Of a stretch of DNA of 64,000 bases, positions 8,666 through 17,145 are shown piece by piece. The stretch spans positions 1,381,160 through 1,445,159 of the forward strand of contig NC_015435.1 in NCBI RefSeq assembly GCF_000204925.1, given 5' to 3'. The notes under the pieces were generated by a model that made no database searches, was not told the origin of the DNA, and saw only the letters and a program-made list of their open reading frames with translations. Both the position numbers and the translations under genes were made by a program. The first letter of the stretch is position 1; each line of letters starts with the position of its first letter. This DNA comes from Metallosphaera cuprina Ar-4 (GTDB taxonomy: Archaea; Thermoproteota; Thermoprotei_A; Sulfolobales; Sulfolobaceae).

Positions 8666-9676
8666 TTATATTAGAATATCATTTGGATCGAGCGCACTCT
8701 TCAAGATCTTGAACGTTTCGCTTTGCTTAGGGAGGCAATCTCTATAGCATCCCTTCTCCCCTATAACGTTGTAACCTTTCTCCCTCAGAGCTAAGAGATC
8801 TTCTCCATTGTATATTCTAGAGTAACCAGATCCGAAAAAGGAAACAATGCACTCTGCATTTATATTTTGCGTATTTTCGAGTTCTAATCCCCTTACCGTA
8901 ATGATAGAATAGATAGTGCTTCCGCTGCATTTAGGGATATCGGCCTGTCGATATTCTTGTACTACTTTCCTAACGTAGCTTGAATGGCCTGAGAACCACG
9001 CTATGGCCCTCTCCTCACCCTTTCTATAAATTGTAATACCAATCGCTCCCTTCGATATGGCCTTCCAAATTTCACTAACTTTGATTTGTGCTGGAAAAGT
9101 TTCCTCTGGCTTCGGTATCACTTTCAATGTTATCTCAAGGTACGCACCCAATTTACCAAGGGCCCCAGACATAGCTTTCCAGATCTTATATCCGGAGGAG
9201 AACTTTGGAGTCCTATCTCCAGTCCTTATGATCTCTCCTAGTCCGGTAACGCTCTTAGCACCGATTAACCAATCTCTAGGATATCCATAAAAAAGGCTGT
9301 AGTGGAACGGAAAGTTTAGAGAGGAGAACCCTCCAACAGTCCCCGTATGATAGAATGGTATCCATAATCCAGACTTATCCAAAGCTCTGACGAGGTCTCT
9401 GAAGGGAGTACCGGCTTTAACCCTAACGTAAAGGTCTGATTGAGAGCTTTCTAAAATTCCAACCAAACCTCTCGTGGATACGAGTAGATCGGCGTTTACT
9501 GGCTCTCCTATATGGTTCTCTCCCGTACCTATAACGTGGACTTTTATTTGTCGCTGGTTAGCTAACTTAATCACTTCCTTGAACTCGAGCTCACTTTCGG
9601 GTTGAACTAGGACGGATCCAGACTTTTCTTTTATTTGTCTCACCTTAGTCACTTTCTCTAGCTCATCAATCCACAT
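8666..9676 (-). CDS. FAD-binding oxidoreductase, GlcE-like
   Basis: A 336-residue flavoprotein with a PCMH-type FAD domain (residues ~20-190): VHVIGTGEN for the pyrophosphate loop, then DLYVRVKAGTPFRDL and the GTVGGFSSLNFPF segment that corresponds to the (S)xGG motif. The C-terminal cap is short and ends in DPNDIL, the typical end of GlcD/GlcE proteins. It is divergent from glcD and glcF-like genes and is probably the third subunit of a membrane-peripheral 2-hydroxyacid (glycolate or D-lactate) dehydrogenase. Only about 32 bp separate its start codon from that of glcD. Confidence 0.78.
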   Translation of the reverse strand: MWIDELEKVTKVRQIKEKSGSVLVQPESELEFKEVIKLANQRQIKVHVIGTGENHIGEPVNADLLVSTRGLVGILESSQSDLYVRVKAGTPFRDLVRALDKSGLWIPFYHTGTVGGFSSLNFPFHYSLFYGYPRDWLIGAKSVTGLGEIIRTGDRTPKFSSGYKIWKAMSGALGKLGAYLEITLKVIPKPEETFPAQIKVSEIWKAISKGAIGITIYRKGEERAIAWFSGHSSYVRKVVQEYRQADIPKCSGSTIYSIITVRGLELENTQNINAECIVSFFGSGYSRIYNGEDLLALREKGYNVIGEKGCYRDCLPKQSETFKILKSALDPNDILI

Positions 9677-9711
9677 TACGTTTTATTACTGAAATGTGAT
9701 TATTTAAAGTG
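9677..9711. promoter_or_regulatory. Interleaved divergent promoters for the GlcE-like and GlcD-like genes
   Basis: The gap between the two start codons is only about 32-35 bp, yet it holds a TATA-like box for each direction. TTTTATTA at 9681-9688 is ~25-28 bp before the plus-strand start at 9709/9712. On the minus strand TTTAAATA (9701-9708 on plus) is ~28 bp before the ATG at 9676. Each box lies within about 10 bp of the other gene's start codon, so both genes should be leaderless and the two initiation complexes would collide. Confidence 0.5.
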
Positions 9712-11094
9712 ATGAACGTAGAGGAAGGATTAGCGAGTATCGTAGGAGAGAGATGGATAGTTTCTGGCGACGAAAAGAAGCTCTACGGATTTGACGGATT
9801 TACTGCGATTAAGGGAAGTCCTTCACTCGTAGTGCTTCCCGGTAACGAGGAGGATGTCATTAAAGTGGTACGATTTCTCTATGACAATAACGTGAAGTTC
9901 GTGTTCAGAGGAAGTGGAACTAGCTTGAGCGGAGCTACAGTTCCCCTACATGACGAAGTCGTCATCAGTATGACCAGACTCAATAAGGTTCACTTTCAAT
10001 CAGGTCTGGAGATAGAAGTAGGTCCAGGTATAGTAAACGCCTTGGTTACAAAGAATGCCCCTCCTCACTTGTTTTATGCCCCTGATCCATCTAGCTTTAG
10101 CGTCTCGTCAATAGGTGGTAACGTTTCTCACGACTCAGGCGGGATTCACGTAGTAAAATATGGACCGACCGTAAATAGCGTTATCTCGCTAAAGGTGATA
10201 CTACCCAACGGAGACGTTGAGCAGATAACTCATGAACCTTTTCTCTCTTCCACTCCAATTTTCGTTGGAGCAGAAGGTACGCTAGGAGGAATACTTAGAG
10301 CTAGACTTAGGCTATTCCCAAGACCTTCTTCAAAAAGGGACGTTTTCGCGGTTTTCAATAGCGTCAAGGAGGCGGGAGAGGCAGTGGTAGAGATCTTTAA
10401 GGCCGGTATTATACCATCAGCTCTTGAGATGATGGATGGTAACTCAATATGGGTCATTGAAAGAAGTAGATACAAGGCTGGTATACCTGAGGTGAAGGCG
10501 CTACTCCTTATTGAGTTAGATGGCAGCCAAGAAGCTGTCGAGGAGCAAGTCTCCCTTATAAACAAGGTCTTGAAGGGAGCAGGCGGTGAGTTGATACATC
10601 CAGAGGACGGAGGACAAAAGCTCTGGAACGCTAGGAAGGGCGCTTTTCCTGCCATGGGTGTGATAGCCCCTGCTTATCTCACTCTCGATTGTAATGTCTC
10701 GAGGAAGACGCTCCCAGAGGTCCTCTCTGGAATAGAGAAGATAGCAAGGGAGAGGAAGGTTTTCATAGCCAACGTGTTTCATGCAGGAGATGGAAATCTT
10801 CACCCACTAATCCCCTATAATCCAGACTCGTTGGAAAGTTTGAAGCTAGCCTTAGACACGAGTTCTGAGATAATGAAACTGGCGTTGAAGTTAGGAGGCG
10901 TCCCATCAGGGGAACACGGCATTGGGATAGAGAAACTGAAGTTTATGAGTCTATATTACTCTGAAGAGGAGTTAGAGGTGTTCAAGAGAGTTAAGAAAGC
11001 GTTTGACCCCAAGAACTTGGTAAACCCCTGTAAGCTTTTAGGAGGATGTAAGTCCAATAACGATGTGCTGAGGTGGATGTGGGAGTGGGATTAG
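9709..11094 (+). CDS. glcD: FAD-linked 2-hydroxyacid dehydrogenase, GlcD-like
   Basis: A 461-residue flavoprotein of the GlcD/D-lactate dehydrogenase family. The FAD-binding half has GSGTSLSGATVP (about residues 66-77), PDPSS and SIGGNVSHDSGG (about 126-147). The C-terminal cap has the metal/substrate motif HAGDGNLHP (near 360) and EHGIG (near 404), ending in FDPKNLVNP. It oxidises glycolate, D-lactate or a similar acid and passes electrons to the overlapping Fe-S subunit. The start is GTG at 9709 or the next codon ATG at 9712; the TATA spacing fits either. Confidence 0.88.
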   Translation: MMNVEEGLASIVGERWIVSGDEKKLYGFDGFTAIKGSPSLVVLPGNEEDVIKVVRFLYDNNVKFVFRGSGTSLSGATVPLHDEVVISMTRLNKVHFQSGLEIEVGPGIVNALVTKNAPPHLFYAPDPSSFSVSSIGGNVSHDSGGIHVVKYGPTVNSVISLKVILPNGDVEQITHEPFLSSTPIFVGAEGTLGGILRARLRLFPRPSSKRDVFAVFNSVKEAGEAVVEIFKAGIIPSALEMMDGNSIWVIERSRYKAGIPEVKALLLIELDGSQEAVEEQVSLINKVLKGAGGELIHPEDGGQKLWNARKGAFPAMGVIAPAYLTLDCNVSRKTLPEVLSGIEKIARERKVFIANVFHAGDGNLHPLIPYNPDSLESLKLALDTSSEIMKLALKLGGVPSGEHGIGIEKLKFMSLYYSEEELEVFKRVKKAFDPKNLVNPCKLLGGCKSNNDVLRWMWEWD

Positions 11095-12086
11095 AGGACT
11101 CTTGCGTTCACTGTGGATTCTGTCTTGAGTCCTGTCCAACTTATGTTGTGACTAGGTCAGAAATTCACTCTCCTCGTGGAAGGATAGCTTCAGTGAAGCT
11201 GGGTATATCAAGTGTGGGAATAGAGACTTGTATGTTCTGTAGGAGATGTGAAGCAGCTTGTCCTAGCGGAGTTGAATATGGGAGATTGATTCACTTAAGG
11301 AGAGAGGAACAACCTTTAAGGAAGGCCATGAACTTGCTAATGGAGAGACCGAAGTTGGCCTATAGGTTGCTCAAAGCCAGTAGTGGCCTGAACTCGTCTT
11401 TGATAAAGAGGATTAGAGACTTCATACCGTCTGTTGATTCACCTCTAGACTATAGAGAGGATAATCCAAACGTTCTACTGTTCCCTGGTTGTCTGATGGC
11501 GTTATCGTTCAGAAAGACGGTAGAGAACGCACTTCGTTTTATCAAGTCAAAGGGTTATAAGGTTGAGATAGTAAATGGATGCTGCGGTCTTTCTCATTAT
11601 AGTGAAGGAGAGAAGAAAAGAAGTGAGGAGTTAATCGGAAATTTGAAGGAAAAGTTCAAAGGAAGGAGAGTGGTGTCTCTATCCTCCAATTGCTCAGCGC
11701 ACATGAGGGAAATGGGCCTTCAAGTGGAGGATTTCTCGGAGTTCGCTTTGGCACATGTAAATGGAAGAGTCAATATGACTGTAACAATCCATGACCCGTG
11801 TCACGCCAACCTAATTGGATTAACCAAAGTCACGAGAGACGTGATGAGGAAAGTGGGTATAAAGGTAGTTGAGATGGACGAACCCTCCTTTGAATGCGGG
11901 GCTGGAGGAGGGTACTTCCTTTATCATCCTGAGATCTCAGACGAAGTGATGAAAATAAAGGCCGAGAAAGTCAAGAAGAGCGGAGTGAACCTGGTTTTAT
12001 CAACCAACCCAGCTTGTTCCTTAGCTCTAGCTTTTAAAGGATTGAAACCAGTTCATTTAGCCGATATTCTGGGCGAGAGCGCCTAA
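11073..12086 (+). CDS. glcF: Fe-S electron-transfer subunit, GlcF/HdrD-like
   Basis: A 337-residue subunit with two N-terminal 4Fe-4S motifs, CVHCGFCLESCP (residues 11-22) and CMFCRRCEAACP (from residue 53). Two C-terminal CCG-type domains follow: GCCGLS near residue 170 and the degenerate ECGAGGG near 275. This is the layout of glycolate oxidase GlcF and HdrD-like proteins that pass electrons to quinone or other carriers. The start is GTG and overlaps the glcD end by 22 bp, which implies translational coupling. The 3' end overlaps a convergent unknown gene by 30 bp. Confidence 0.85.
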   Translation: MDVGVGLEDSCVHCGFCLESCPTYVVTRSEIHSPRGRIASVKLGISSVGIETCMFCRRCEAACPSGVEYGRLIHLRREEQPLRKAMNLLMERPKLAYRLLKASSGLNSSLIKRIRDFIPSVDSPLDYREDNPNVLLFPGCLMALSFRKTVENALRFIKSKGYKVEIVNGCCGLSHYSEGEKKRSEELIGNLKEKFKGRRVVSLSSNCSAHMREMGLQVEDFSEFALAHVNGRVNMTVTIHDPCHANLIGLTKVTRDVMRKVGIKVVEMDEPSFECGAGGGYFLYHPEISDEVMKIKAEKVKKSGVNLVLSTNPACSLALAFKGLKPVHLADILGESA

Positions 12087-12539
12087 TATCTCCTTTTTTG
12101 CTAAAAGTTGCTCTCGCTCAATTTCGTATCCGTTTTCTACGAAGACCTCTATCATTTCGTCCTTTATCTCTGGTTTTACATAGACTCTCGGGCAGTCTCT
12201 CACCTCTTCAAGGTCCTGAAAGTCCTTTCCTATATTCGACACCTTAATTGAAAGTCCCCAATCGCAACCAATACAAATTTGCCTTTTGTGGGGCCTAGGA
12301 ATTAAGTAAAGTCCAGCCCTAGGTTGGACTATTGAGCCAGAGGGATGGAACCATTTCACGGCTTCTAAACCTAACCTATAGAAGCCGACTCCTATATTCC
12401 TCTTTGCAGTAGGGCAGTTTAGCTTACTTGCCAAGTACATCCCAGCTATTTCATCCGCTTCCAACTCCCTTCCTATGATAAGCTTAGAGAACCAATTGGC
12501 TCTGAAGAAGGACCTAACGAACTCCTGTTGTATGTACAT
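12057..12539 (-). CDS. Conserved-looking hypothetical protein (160 aa) with CxxC
   Basis: A soluble protein of 160 residues that I do not recognise. Features are four cysteines, two of them in a CIGCDWG motif near residue 91, a Trp/His-rich central part (AVKWFHPSGSI) and an acidic helical C-terminus. A metal-binding site is possible. It converges with and overlaps the GlcF-like gene, whose promoter it does not share. It starts just upstream of the AT-rich region in front of parA, so it is divergent from parA. Confidence 0.6.
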   Translation of the reverse strand: MYIQQEFVRSFFRANWFSKLIIGRELEADEIAGMYLASKLNCPTAKRNIGVGFYRLGLEAVKWFHPSGSIVQPRAGLYLIPRPHKRQICIGCDWGLSIKVSNIGKDFQDLEEVRDCPRVYVKPEIKDEMIEVFVENGYEIEREQLLAKKEILGALAQNIG

Positions 12540-12639
12540 GCTTTAACTATTTAAACAAGAGATATATATACATTGAGGTAGCTTAATTTATATTTATTAT
12601 TTTAACTAATTTATGTTAATTATCGTAATACTAGTTCCA

Positions 12640-12674
12640 CACCTTATATAGAGTATTCAGGGAATAGTCTAGAC
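12640..12674 (+). promoter_or_regulatory. Promoter of the parA operon
   Basis: A TATA-like element (CTTATATAG, around 12642-12650) lies about 27 bp before the ATG at 12675. This is the spacing expected for a leaderless Sulfolobales transcript. Confidence 0.45.
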
Positions 12675-13337
12675 ATGATTATTACAGTTATTAATCAAAA
12701 AGGCGGTGTGGGCAAAACAACAACGGCAGTTAATTTAGCGTATGGTCTGTCTAAGCAAATGAATGTAGGTCTTCTAGATATGGACCCTGAGGGTGGAACA
12801 TCTTTCTCATTCGGAATAAGGAGAGATAAGAGAGAGTTCCCTCTAGGCGGTAAGAGCATCAACATCTTCAACATTGAAGTCTTTCCAGCTCATTTAGGAC
12901 TGTTAAAGCTGGAAATAGGTGGAGAAGTAGAAGACGTGATGAAGTCAATCGTCAAGATCGCGGAAAGTTTTGACGTCTTAGTAATAGATACGCCCCCCAA
13001 TTTAGGAACTTTAGCCGTTGCCTCTATGGTAGCTGCAGACAAGATATTATCTCCTGTAACTCCTCAACCTCTAGCAATTGAAGCGGTAAGAAATCTAGAC
13101 TCTAGATTACAGAGTCTAAATAAGAAAGCAGTAGCGTTTACTAGCATGTCAAAGAAGCCTATAGATGTGGAATTAAAGGCAGTAAAGTTCCTTCAATTGT
13201 CCATACCTCAGTCTAGACTGTTCTCGGAAGCGTCTAAACTGGGCGTACCAGTCTCGAGATACGAGGAAATAAGACTGAGGAGACCTAGAATTGAAAAACT
13301 TTACGAGGAGTTGGGAAAGGTGATTTTAAGTGAGTGA
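12675..13337 (+). CDS. parA: ParA/Soj-family partition-type ATPase
   Basis: A 220-residue deviant Walker A ATPase. Seen directly: the KGGVGKTTTAVNLA loop at residues 9-22, the MDPEGG switch I (near 37), the VIDTPPNLG Walker B-like motif (near 104), and a SRLFSEASKLGVPVS segment typical of ParA C-termini. ParA dimers move DNA or protein cargo over the nucleoid and need a small partner that binds DNA and stimulates ATP hydrolysis. The next gene overlaps by 8 bp and is the obvious partner. The organisation resembles the Sulfolobus SegAB and plasmid ParA systems, but the partner is not recognisably SegB. Confidence 0.88.
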   Translation: MIITVINQKGGVGKTTTAVNLAYGLSKQMNVGLLDMDPEGGTSFSFGIRRDKREFPLGGKSINIFNIEVFPAHLGLLKLEIGGEVEDVMKSIVKIAESFDVLVIDTPPNLGTLAVASMVAADKILSPVTPQPLAIEAVRNLDSRLQSLNKKAVAFTSMSKKPIDVELKAVKFLQLSIPQSRLFSEASKLGVPVSRYEEIRLRRPRIEKLYEELGKVILSE

Positions 13338-14139
13338 ACTCGATTTTTTACTTAATAGAAAGAAAAGGGATGGTGGGGTCCAGGGAGTAGACAACTCTCC
13401 TCAGAGGGTAGACAACAGGGTCCAGGGAGTAGACAACTCTCCTCAGAGGGTAGACAACAGGGTCCAGGGAGTAGACAACTCTCCTCAGAGGGTAGACAAC
13501 AGGGTCCAGGGAGTAGACAACTCTCCTCAGAGGGTAGACAACAGGGTCCAGGGAGTAGACAACTCTCCTCAGAGGGTAGACAACAGGGTCCAGGGAGTAG
13601 ACAACTCTCCTCAGAGGGTAGACAACAGGGTCCAGGGAGTAGACAACTCTCCTCAGAGGGTAGACAACAGGGTCCAGGGAGTAGACAACTCTCCTCAGAG
13701 GGTAGACAACAGGGTCCAGGGAGTAGACAACTCTCCTCAGAGGGTAGACAACAGGGTCCAGGGAGTAGACAACTCTCCTCAGAGGGTAGACAACAGGGTC
13801 CAGGGAGTAGACAACTCTCCTCAGAGGGTAGACAACACCATAGACTCTGGAGCTGACAAGTCTCCTATGATATCCCTAGAGAATCAAAACGTTAAAAGGG
13901 ATCAGAGATTAGAGGACGAGGAATTAGAGCTAATGAGAAAGTTCTTGGATAAAGATCCTAAGATAGGAATATGGAGTTATCCTAGTTATGTTGTGCTACA
14001 GTATCTTTTCAACACGAGACCTGGCTTTAAGATAAGCAAAGTAGCTAAAGAAGCTCTAGAAATAGGTATGAGGCAACTTTTCCCAGATCTATATACCAAG
14101 GCGGAGCTAATTACTAAACAGAGAGGTTTAGTAAAGTAG
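13330..14139 (+). CDS. ParA-partner protein with eleven 14-residue repeats
   Basis: A 269-residue protein starting at a GTG inside the end of parA (8-bp overlap). It has three parts. First comes a basic 16-residue N-terminus (MSELDFLLNRKKRDGG), the position where ParB/AspA-type partners carry their ParA-activating peptide. Residues 17-170 are eleven copies of VQGVDNSPQRVDNR, which is really a 7-residue VDN repeat read 22 times. A 99-residue C-terminal domain (about 171-269) ends in a stretch (PSYVVLQYLFNTRPGFKISKVAKEALEIG, given in pieces) that recalls a ribbon-helix-helix or helix-turn-helix DNA-binding unit. The repeats should form an extended hydrophilic linker. A centromere-binding adaptor for the ParA ATPase is the best guess, by position and architecture only. 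Confidence 0.75.
   Translation: MSELDFLLNRKKRDGGVQGVDNSPQRVDNRVQGVDNSPQRVDNRVQGVDNSPQRVDNRVQGVDNSPQRVDNRVQGVDNSPQRVDNRVQGVDNSPQRVDNRVQGVDNSPQRVDNRVQGVDNSPQRVDNRVQGVDNSPQRVDNRVQGVDNSPQRVDNRVQGVDNSPQRVDNTIDSGADKSPMISLENQNVKRDQRLEDEELELMRKFLDKDPKIGIWSYPSYVVLQYLFNTRPGFKISKVAKEALEIGMRQLFPDLYTKAELITKQRGLVK
13378..13839 (+). repeat. Eleven tandem 42-bp repeats inside a coding sequence
   Basis: The 462 bp are exactly 11 x 42 bp. I see no base difference between units apart from the final codon (AGG to ACC). Each unit contains two imperfect 21-bp halves, both carrying GTAGACAAC. A small odd palindrome CCTCAGAGG occurs once per unit. The length is a multiple of three, so gain or loss of units keeps the frame. 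There are no spacers, which rules out a CRISPR array. Confidence 0.97.
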
Positions 14140-14487
14140 ATTCAATTTATCTAAGGAAGATTTGTGCTTAGAACCTAATCAGCTTAACAACTATACTTCA
14201 AAGTCTCTCGATTTTTATCCATGAGAAGGTTCCTGAACTTTACTCTTTTACCACTTGTGAAAAGCAGTTCAAGAGATGCCCTTAGACGCTATAAGTTTCT
14301 ACCCTTAATATAATTAATGATCATGAGAAAATAAAGCTGTCAGAAAAATTTTGTGATTTAATATTATAGCAGTTATAAGGAAATATATCCTCCAGTCCTG
14401 CATTCAAATCATGACAATCTGGGGGAAAACCTCCAGCTCTTAAACTTGAATTCCTGTCCTCTCTACTCTAGACTCTTCAGAACATCG
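14140..14487. other. 348-bp intergenic region with one hairpin
   Basis: No open frame here looks real. A hairpin CTGGGGG-AAAA-CCTCCAG lies at 14419-14436 (7 bp with one G-U pair), and CCTCCAG also occurs alone around 14391. The hairpin is ~50 bp past the stop codon of the minus-strand SQR-like gene, so it may sit in that mRNA's 3' end. The region could also hold an eroded mobile-element end, but I cannot show that. Confidence 0.35.
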
Positions 14488-15564
14488 CTAAGGTATCAAA
14501 CCTTTTAAGGATGTCCAATACAAACGAGTGAACATCCTCTTCATTTCATAAAACATGTAGGAGGCTCCATATATTCCACTTTTCTGGAAGTTCATTCTCA
14601 CAAGGTATCCCTTTGTTTCACCCGCATAGACTGCACATATCGCACTTCCATCATAGATCTTTTTATTTCCGCCGTGAACGTCGTTTAGAATGTTCTCCGA
14701 AACTATCTTAGCCTCATAATGAGCTTTAGCTCCAGTTTTAGGCGGTGTTAATATATTGTTAGCGTCTCCAATAACGAAAACGTTATCATAATCTCTATAT
14801 TTTAACGTCGTTCTATCCACAGGGATGAAACCGCTTTTATCAGCCAGCTCCTTAAACTCCTCAGGTACAGTTACGGGCGGATCTATTAAGGCTAGATCAT
14901 AAGTTACTTTTTCTCCGCCTTCTGATTCAATGATCTTGTTTAGTTTATCTATCTTTGCTATCTTGAAACCTCTCTTCACGTCTATGTTGAGTTCCTTTGA
15001 TCTTCTTCCGAAAGCTTCAGCCATGGGCCTTTGTATCTCAGGAGGACTTGTTACAGGATTTAAGAGGGTGATCTTAGTTTTAGGGAACTTCTCTCTCAAC
15101 AGAAAGCCGAACTCGAATGGAGCAGCAGGGCACTTTATCACACCTGTGTATCCAATGACTATGGATTCTCCAGAGAACGACGCAATGTTTTCTCTTAAGA
15201 TCCTACCGTGCTCTAACGTGTGCCAATCTAATGCCCCGTCTATTTGTTTACTCACCACTCCTGGGGAGAGTATTAAGTAGTCATAGCTTAATTTTTCTCC
15301 ATTTACTAAGACCGAGTGCTCTTCAAGTAAGACTTTGCTAACCCTTCCTTTAATGCGTTTGGCGGAGAGTACGGAGTCTAGACTTTTCACTATAGACCTC
15401 TCGTCTTCATTTCCGAGAGAGAAATCAACTATTCCAGGTTGGTACAGATGTGCGTCTAACGGTTCTACGACGGTTACGTCCAATCCTTTCCCAGATAACC
15501 TGTTTGCGGCTACGATACCTCCGTTTCCTCCTCCTACAACGATAACCTTTTTCATGATTAACAT
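14488..15564 (-). CDS. Sulfide:quinone oxidoreductase-like flavoprotein
   Basis: A 358-residue FAD/NAD(P)-type disulfide-reductase-fold protein. The N-terminal dinucleotide motif is VVGGGNGGIVAANRL, and a second FAD-contact motif (VFVIGDANN) is near residue 268. A cysteine in VIKCPAAPFEFG (near 145) and another in SAICAVYAG (near 310) occupy the positions of the redox-active pair of SQR and related flavocytochrome c enzymes. These enzymes pass electrons from sulfide to membrane quinone. An NADH dehydrogenase II role is the alternative. The start is ATG at 15564 or, more like the family, at 15555 (MKKVIVVGGG). Confidence 0.78.
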   Translation of the reverse strand: MLIMKKVIVVGGGNGGIVAANRLSGKGLDVTVVEPLDAHLYQPGIVDFSLGNEDERSIVKSLDSVLSAKRIKGRVSKVLLEEHSVLVNGEKLSYDYLILSPGVVSKQIDGALDWHTLEHGRILRENIASFSGESIVIGYTGVIKCPAAPFEFGFLLREKFPKTKITLLNPVTSPPEIQRPMAEAFGRRSKELNIDVKRGFKIAKIDKLNKIIESEGGEKVTYDLALIDPPVTVPEEFKELADKSGFIPVDRTTLKYRDYDNVFVIGDANNILTPPKTGAKAHYEAKIVSENILNDVHGGNKKIYDGSAICAVYAGETKGYLVRMNFQKSGIYGASYMFYEMKRMFTRLYWTSLKGLIP

Positions 15565-15621
15565 ACTTTATTCTGAAGAAAGAATATTTAAGATAATCCT
15601 TAATTATTCAACTGATCTAAA

Positions 15622-16119
15622 TTGAAATTGCCGACCTCAATCATTATGGCTGGAGGAAAGGGGACTAGGCTATCACCTTTTAAACCAGTTCTGGAGGTAT
15701 GCAAAAAGCCCATGATAAGATGGGTCATCGAAACGGCATGGGATTTCTCTGATCAAGTGTTCATCGCTACAACCAGAAATCACCCAATAGAACCAATGTT
15801 GAGAACCATGGATGCCAAGATATTGTACACCTCAGGTTATGGGTACGAGGTTGATGTGTTAGAGGCAGTCTCTAGAGTCGAGAGACCAACTATTGTCTTC
15901 CCAAGCGACGTCCCTCTTATCCCCAAAGATGCGATAAATCTTCTCATTAGCGAATGCAGATCGTCAATCTGTTCATTGCTTAGCAGATCAGAGTTCATTG
16001 GAGTAAGCATTTGGAAAGGCTTAACGTTAGATAATTACCAGTCCGTAACTTATCCAGGTCTTATAATCAATGTTAATACGAAAGAGGATTATGAGAAAAT
16101 AAATAAAAATTGTCCTTAA
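15622..16119 (+). CDS. MobA/CobY-like nucleotidyltransferase
   Basis: A 165-residue GT-A-fold NTP transferase with the N-terminal nucleotide loop MAGGKGTRLSPFKPVLEV and a metal-site aspartate in VFPSDVPLI (near residue 96). The size and sequence suit archaeal CobY (GTP:adenosylcobinamide-phosphate guanylyltransferase) better than MobA, but no cobalamin gene other than this candidate is visible. It starts at TTG and is followed after 19 bp by a DUF1614 gene, which suggests an operon. Confidence 0.7.
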   Translation: MKLPTSIIMAGGKGTRLSPFKPVLEVCKKPMIRWVIETAWDFSDQVFIATTRNHPIEPMLRTMDAKILYTSGYGYEVDVLEAVSRVERPTIVFPSDVPLIPKDAINLLISECRSSICSLLSRSEFIGVSIWKGLTLDNYQSVTYPGLIINVNTKEDYEKINKNCP

Positions 16120-16138
16120 TAATTTCTTAAGATTCCAT

Positions 16139-16861
16139 TTGAAAAGGATATTAATAGTTTCCCCAGTCAGAGGTTTAATGTTGCCGATATACGTCATTCT
16201 TAGCCTTCTGCTTCTTATCATATCAATAAACTATTTCAAAGATATACTAGTCTATGCCGGTCTTCCCTCCGGAATAGGTTACGCATTAGCGGTCGAGATT
16301 TCTTTCCTCAGCCTTATTACCAGCTCGTTGAATATAGTCGTGAAGGAGTTTAAGTCACCTGCCATCGTTCCAGAGTACGAGGTCATGTACGTATTCGGAT
16401 TTCCTATTTACATACCTAGATTAGAAAGGTCTTACGTTACAACTCTATTGGCATTTAACGTGGGTGGCGCTGTCATTCCTTTGTTATTATCTCTAACCTT
16501 ACTTTATCTTCTGCCACACAAGTTACTTATTTTGCTTAATATAATAATCATGATAATTATATCAAAGTCGTTCTCAAAGGTAGTTAACGGGGTGGGTGTG
16601 GTGATGAACCCTCTAATAGCTCCCATATTTTCTGTATTAACAAGTTATCTTCTCTTCTTTAATGACCCTCTACTTATACCTACCTCAGCATACGTTGGTA
16701 GTGTGATAGGAACTTTAATTGGGGCGGACCTGCTCAACATAAGGAGGATTCTAGAGGCTAGGCCTCAGCTGATAAGCGTTGGAGGAATGGGAACTTTTGA
16801 CGGAATATTCATTTCAGGGTTGCTCTCAATTTTCTTAGGTCAGTTAATATTGTCCATATAA
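16139..16861 (+). CDS. DUF1614 integral membrane protein
   Basis: A 240-residue protein with seven or eight hydrophobic helices, including a glycine-rich re-entrant segment (SVIGTLIGADLLNIRRI) and the ending GGMGTFDGIFISGLLS, both hallmarks of DUF1614/COG4089. The function of the family is unknown. It starts at TTG just after the nucleotidyltransferase gene, probably in the same transcript. Confidence 0.75.
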   Translation: MKRILIVSPVRGLMLPIYVILSLLLLIISINYFKDILVYAGLPSGIGYALAVEISFLSLITSSLNIVVKEFKSPAIVPEYEVMYVFGFPIYIPRLERSYVTTLLAFNVGGAVIPLLLSLTLLYLLPHKLLILLNIIIMIIISKSFSKVVNGVGVVMNPLIAPIFSVLTSYLLFFNDPLLIPTSAYVGSVIGTLIGADLLNIRRILEARPQLISVGGMGTFDGIFISGLLSIFLGQLILSI

Positions 16862-17145
16862 TGAAGTTCATTTTAATCGCTTTTTAGTTTTAATTTAATG
16901 TCCAACTAAAAACCTTAAGTTAGTTCGTGGCATGAGTGTCAAGGTAGGAAAAGGCTTCCACGTAATAGGATGGTAGTTTAATATAGTAGATCAAGATAGT
17001 AGAGAAGTCCCCTTAAGACTAGTATCTTAGCGTTTCAATTATATCCCTATTACCTTATTCTTCAAGAATTCATAGATTTTCCAAAATATAAGAAAACCAT
17101 AAACTTTTTATCTAGATATCTCATATGAGATTATCGAGATTTATA

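Noticed and set aside
10230-10803. Long minus-strand frames inside the GlcD-like gene
   Set aside because: Shadow frames of a well-supported gene on the other strand; no independent protein character.
13378-13839. Tandem repeats taken at first sight for a CRISPR array
   Set aside because: Units are contiguous with no spacers and are translated in frame within a gene.
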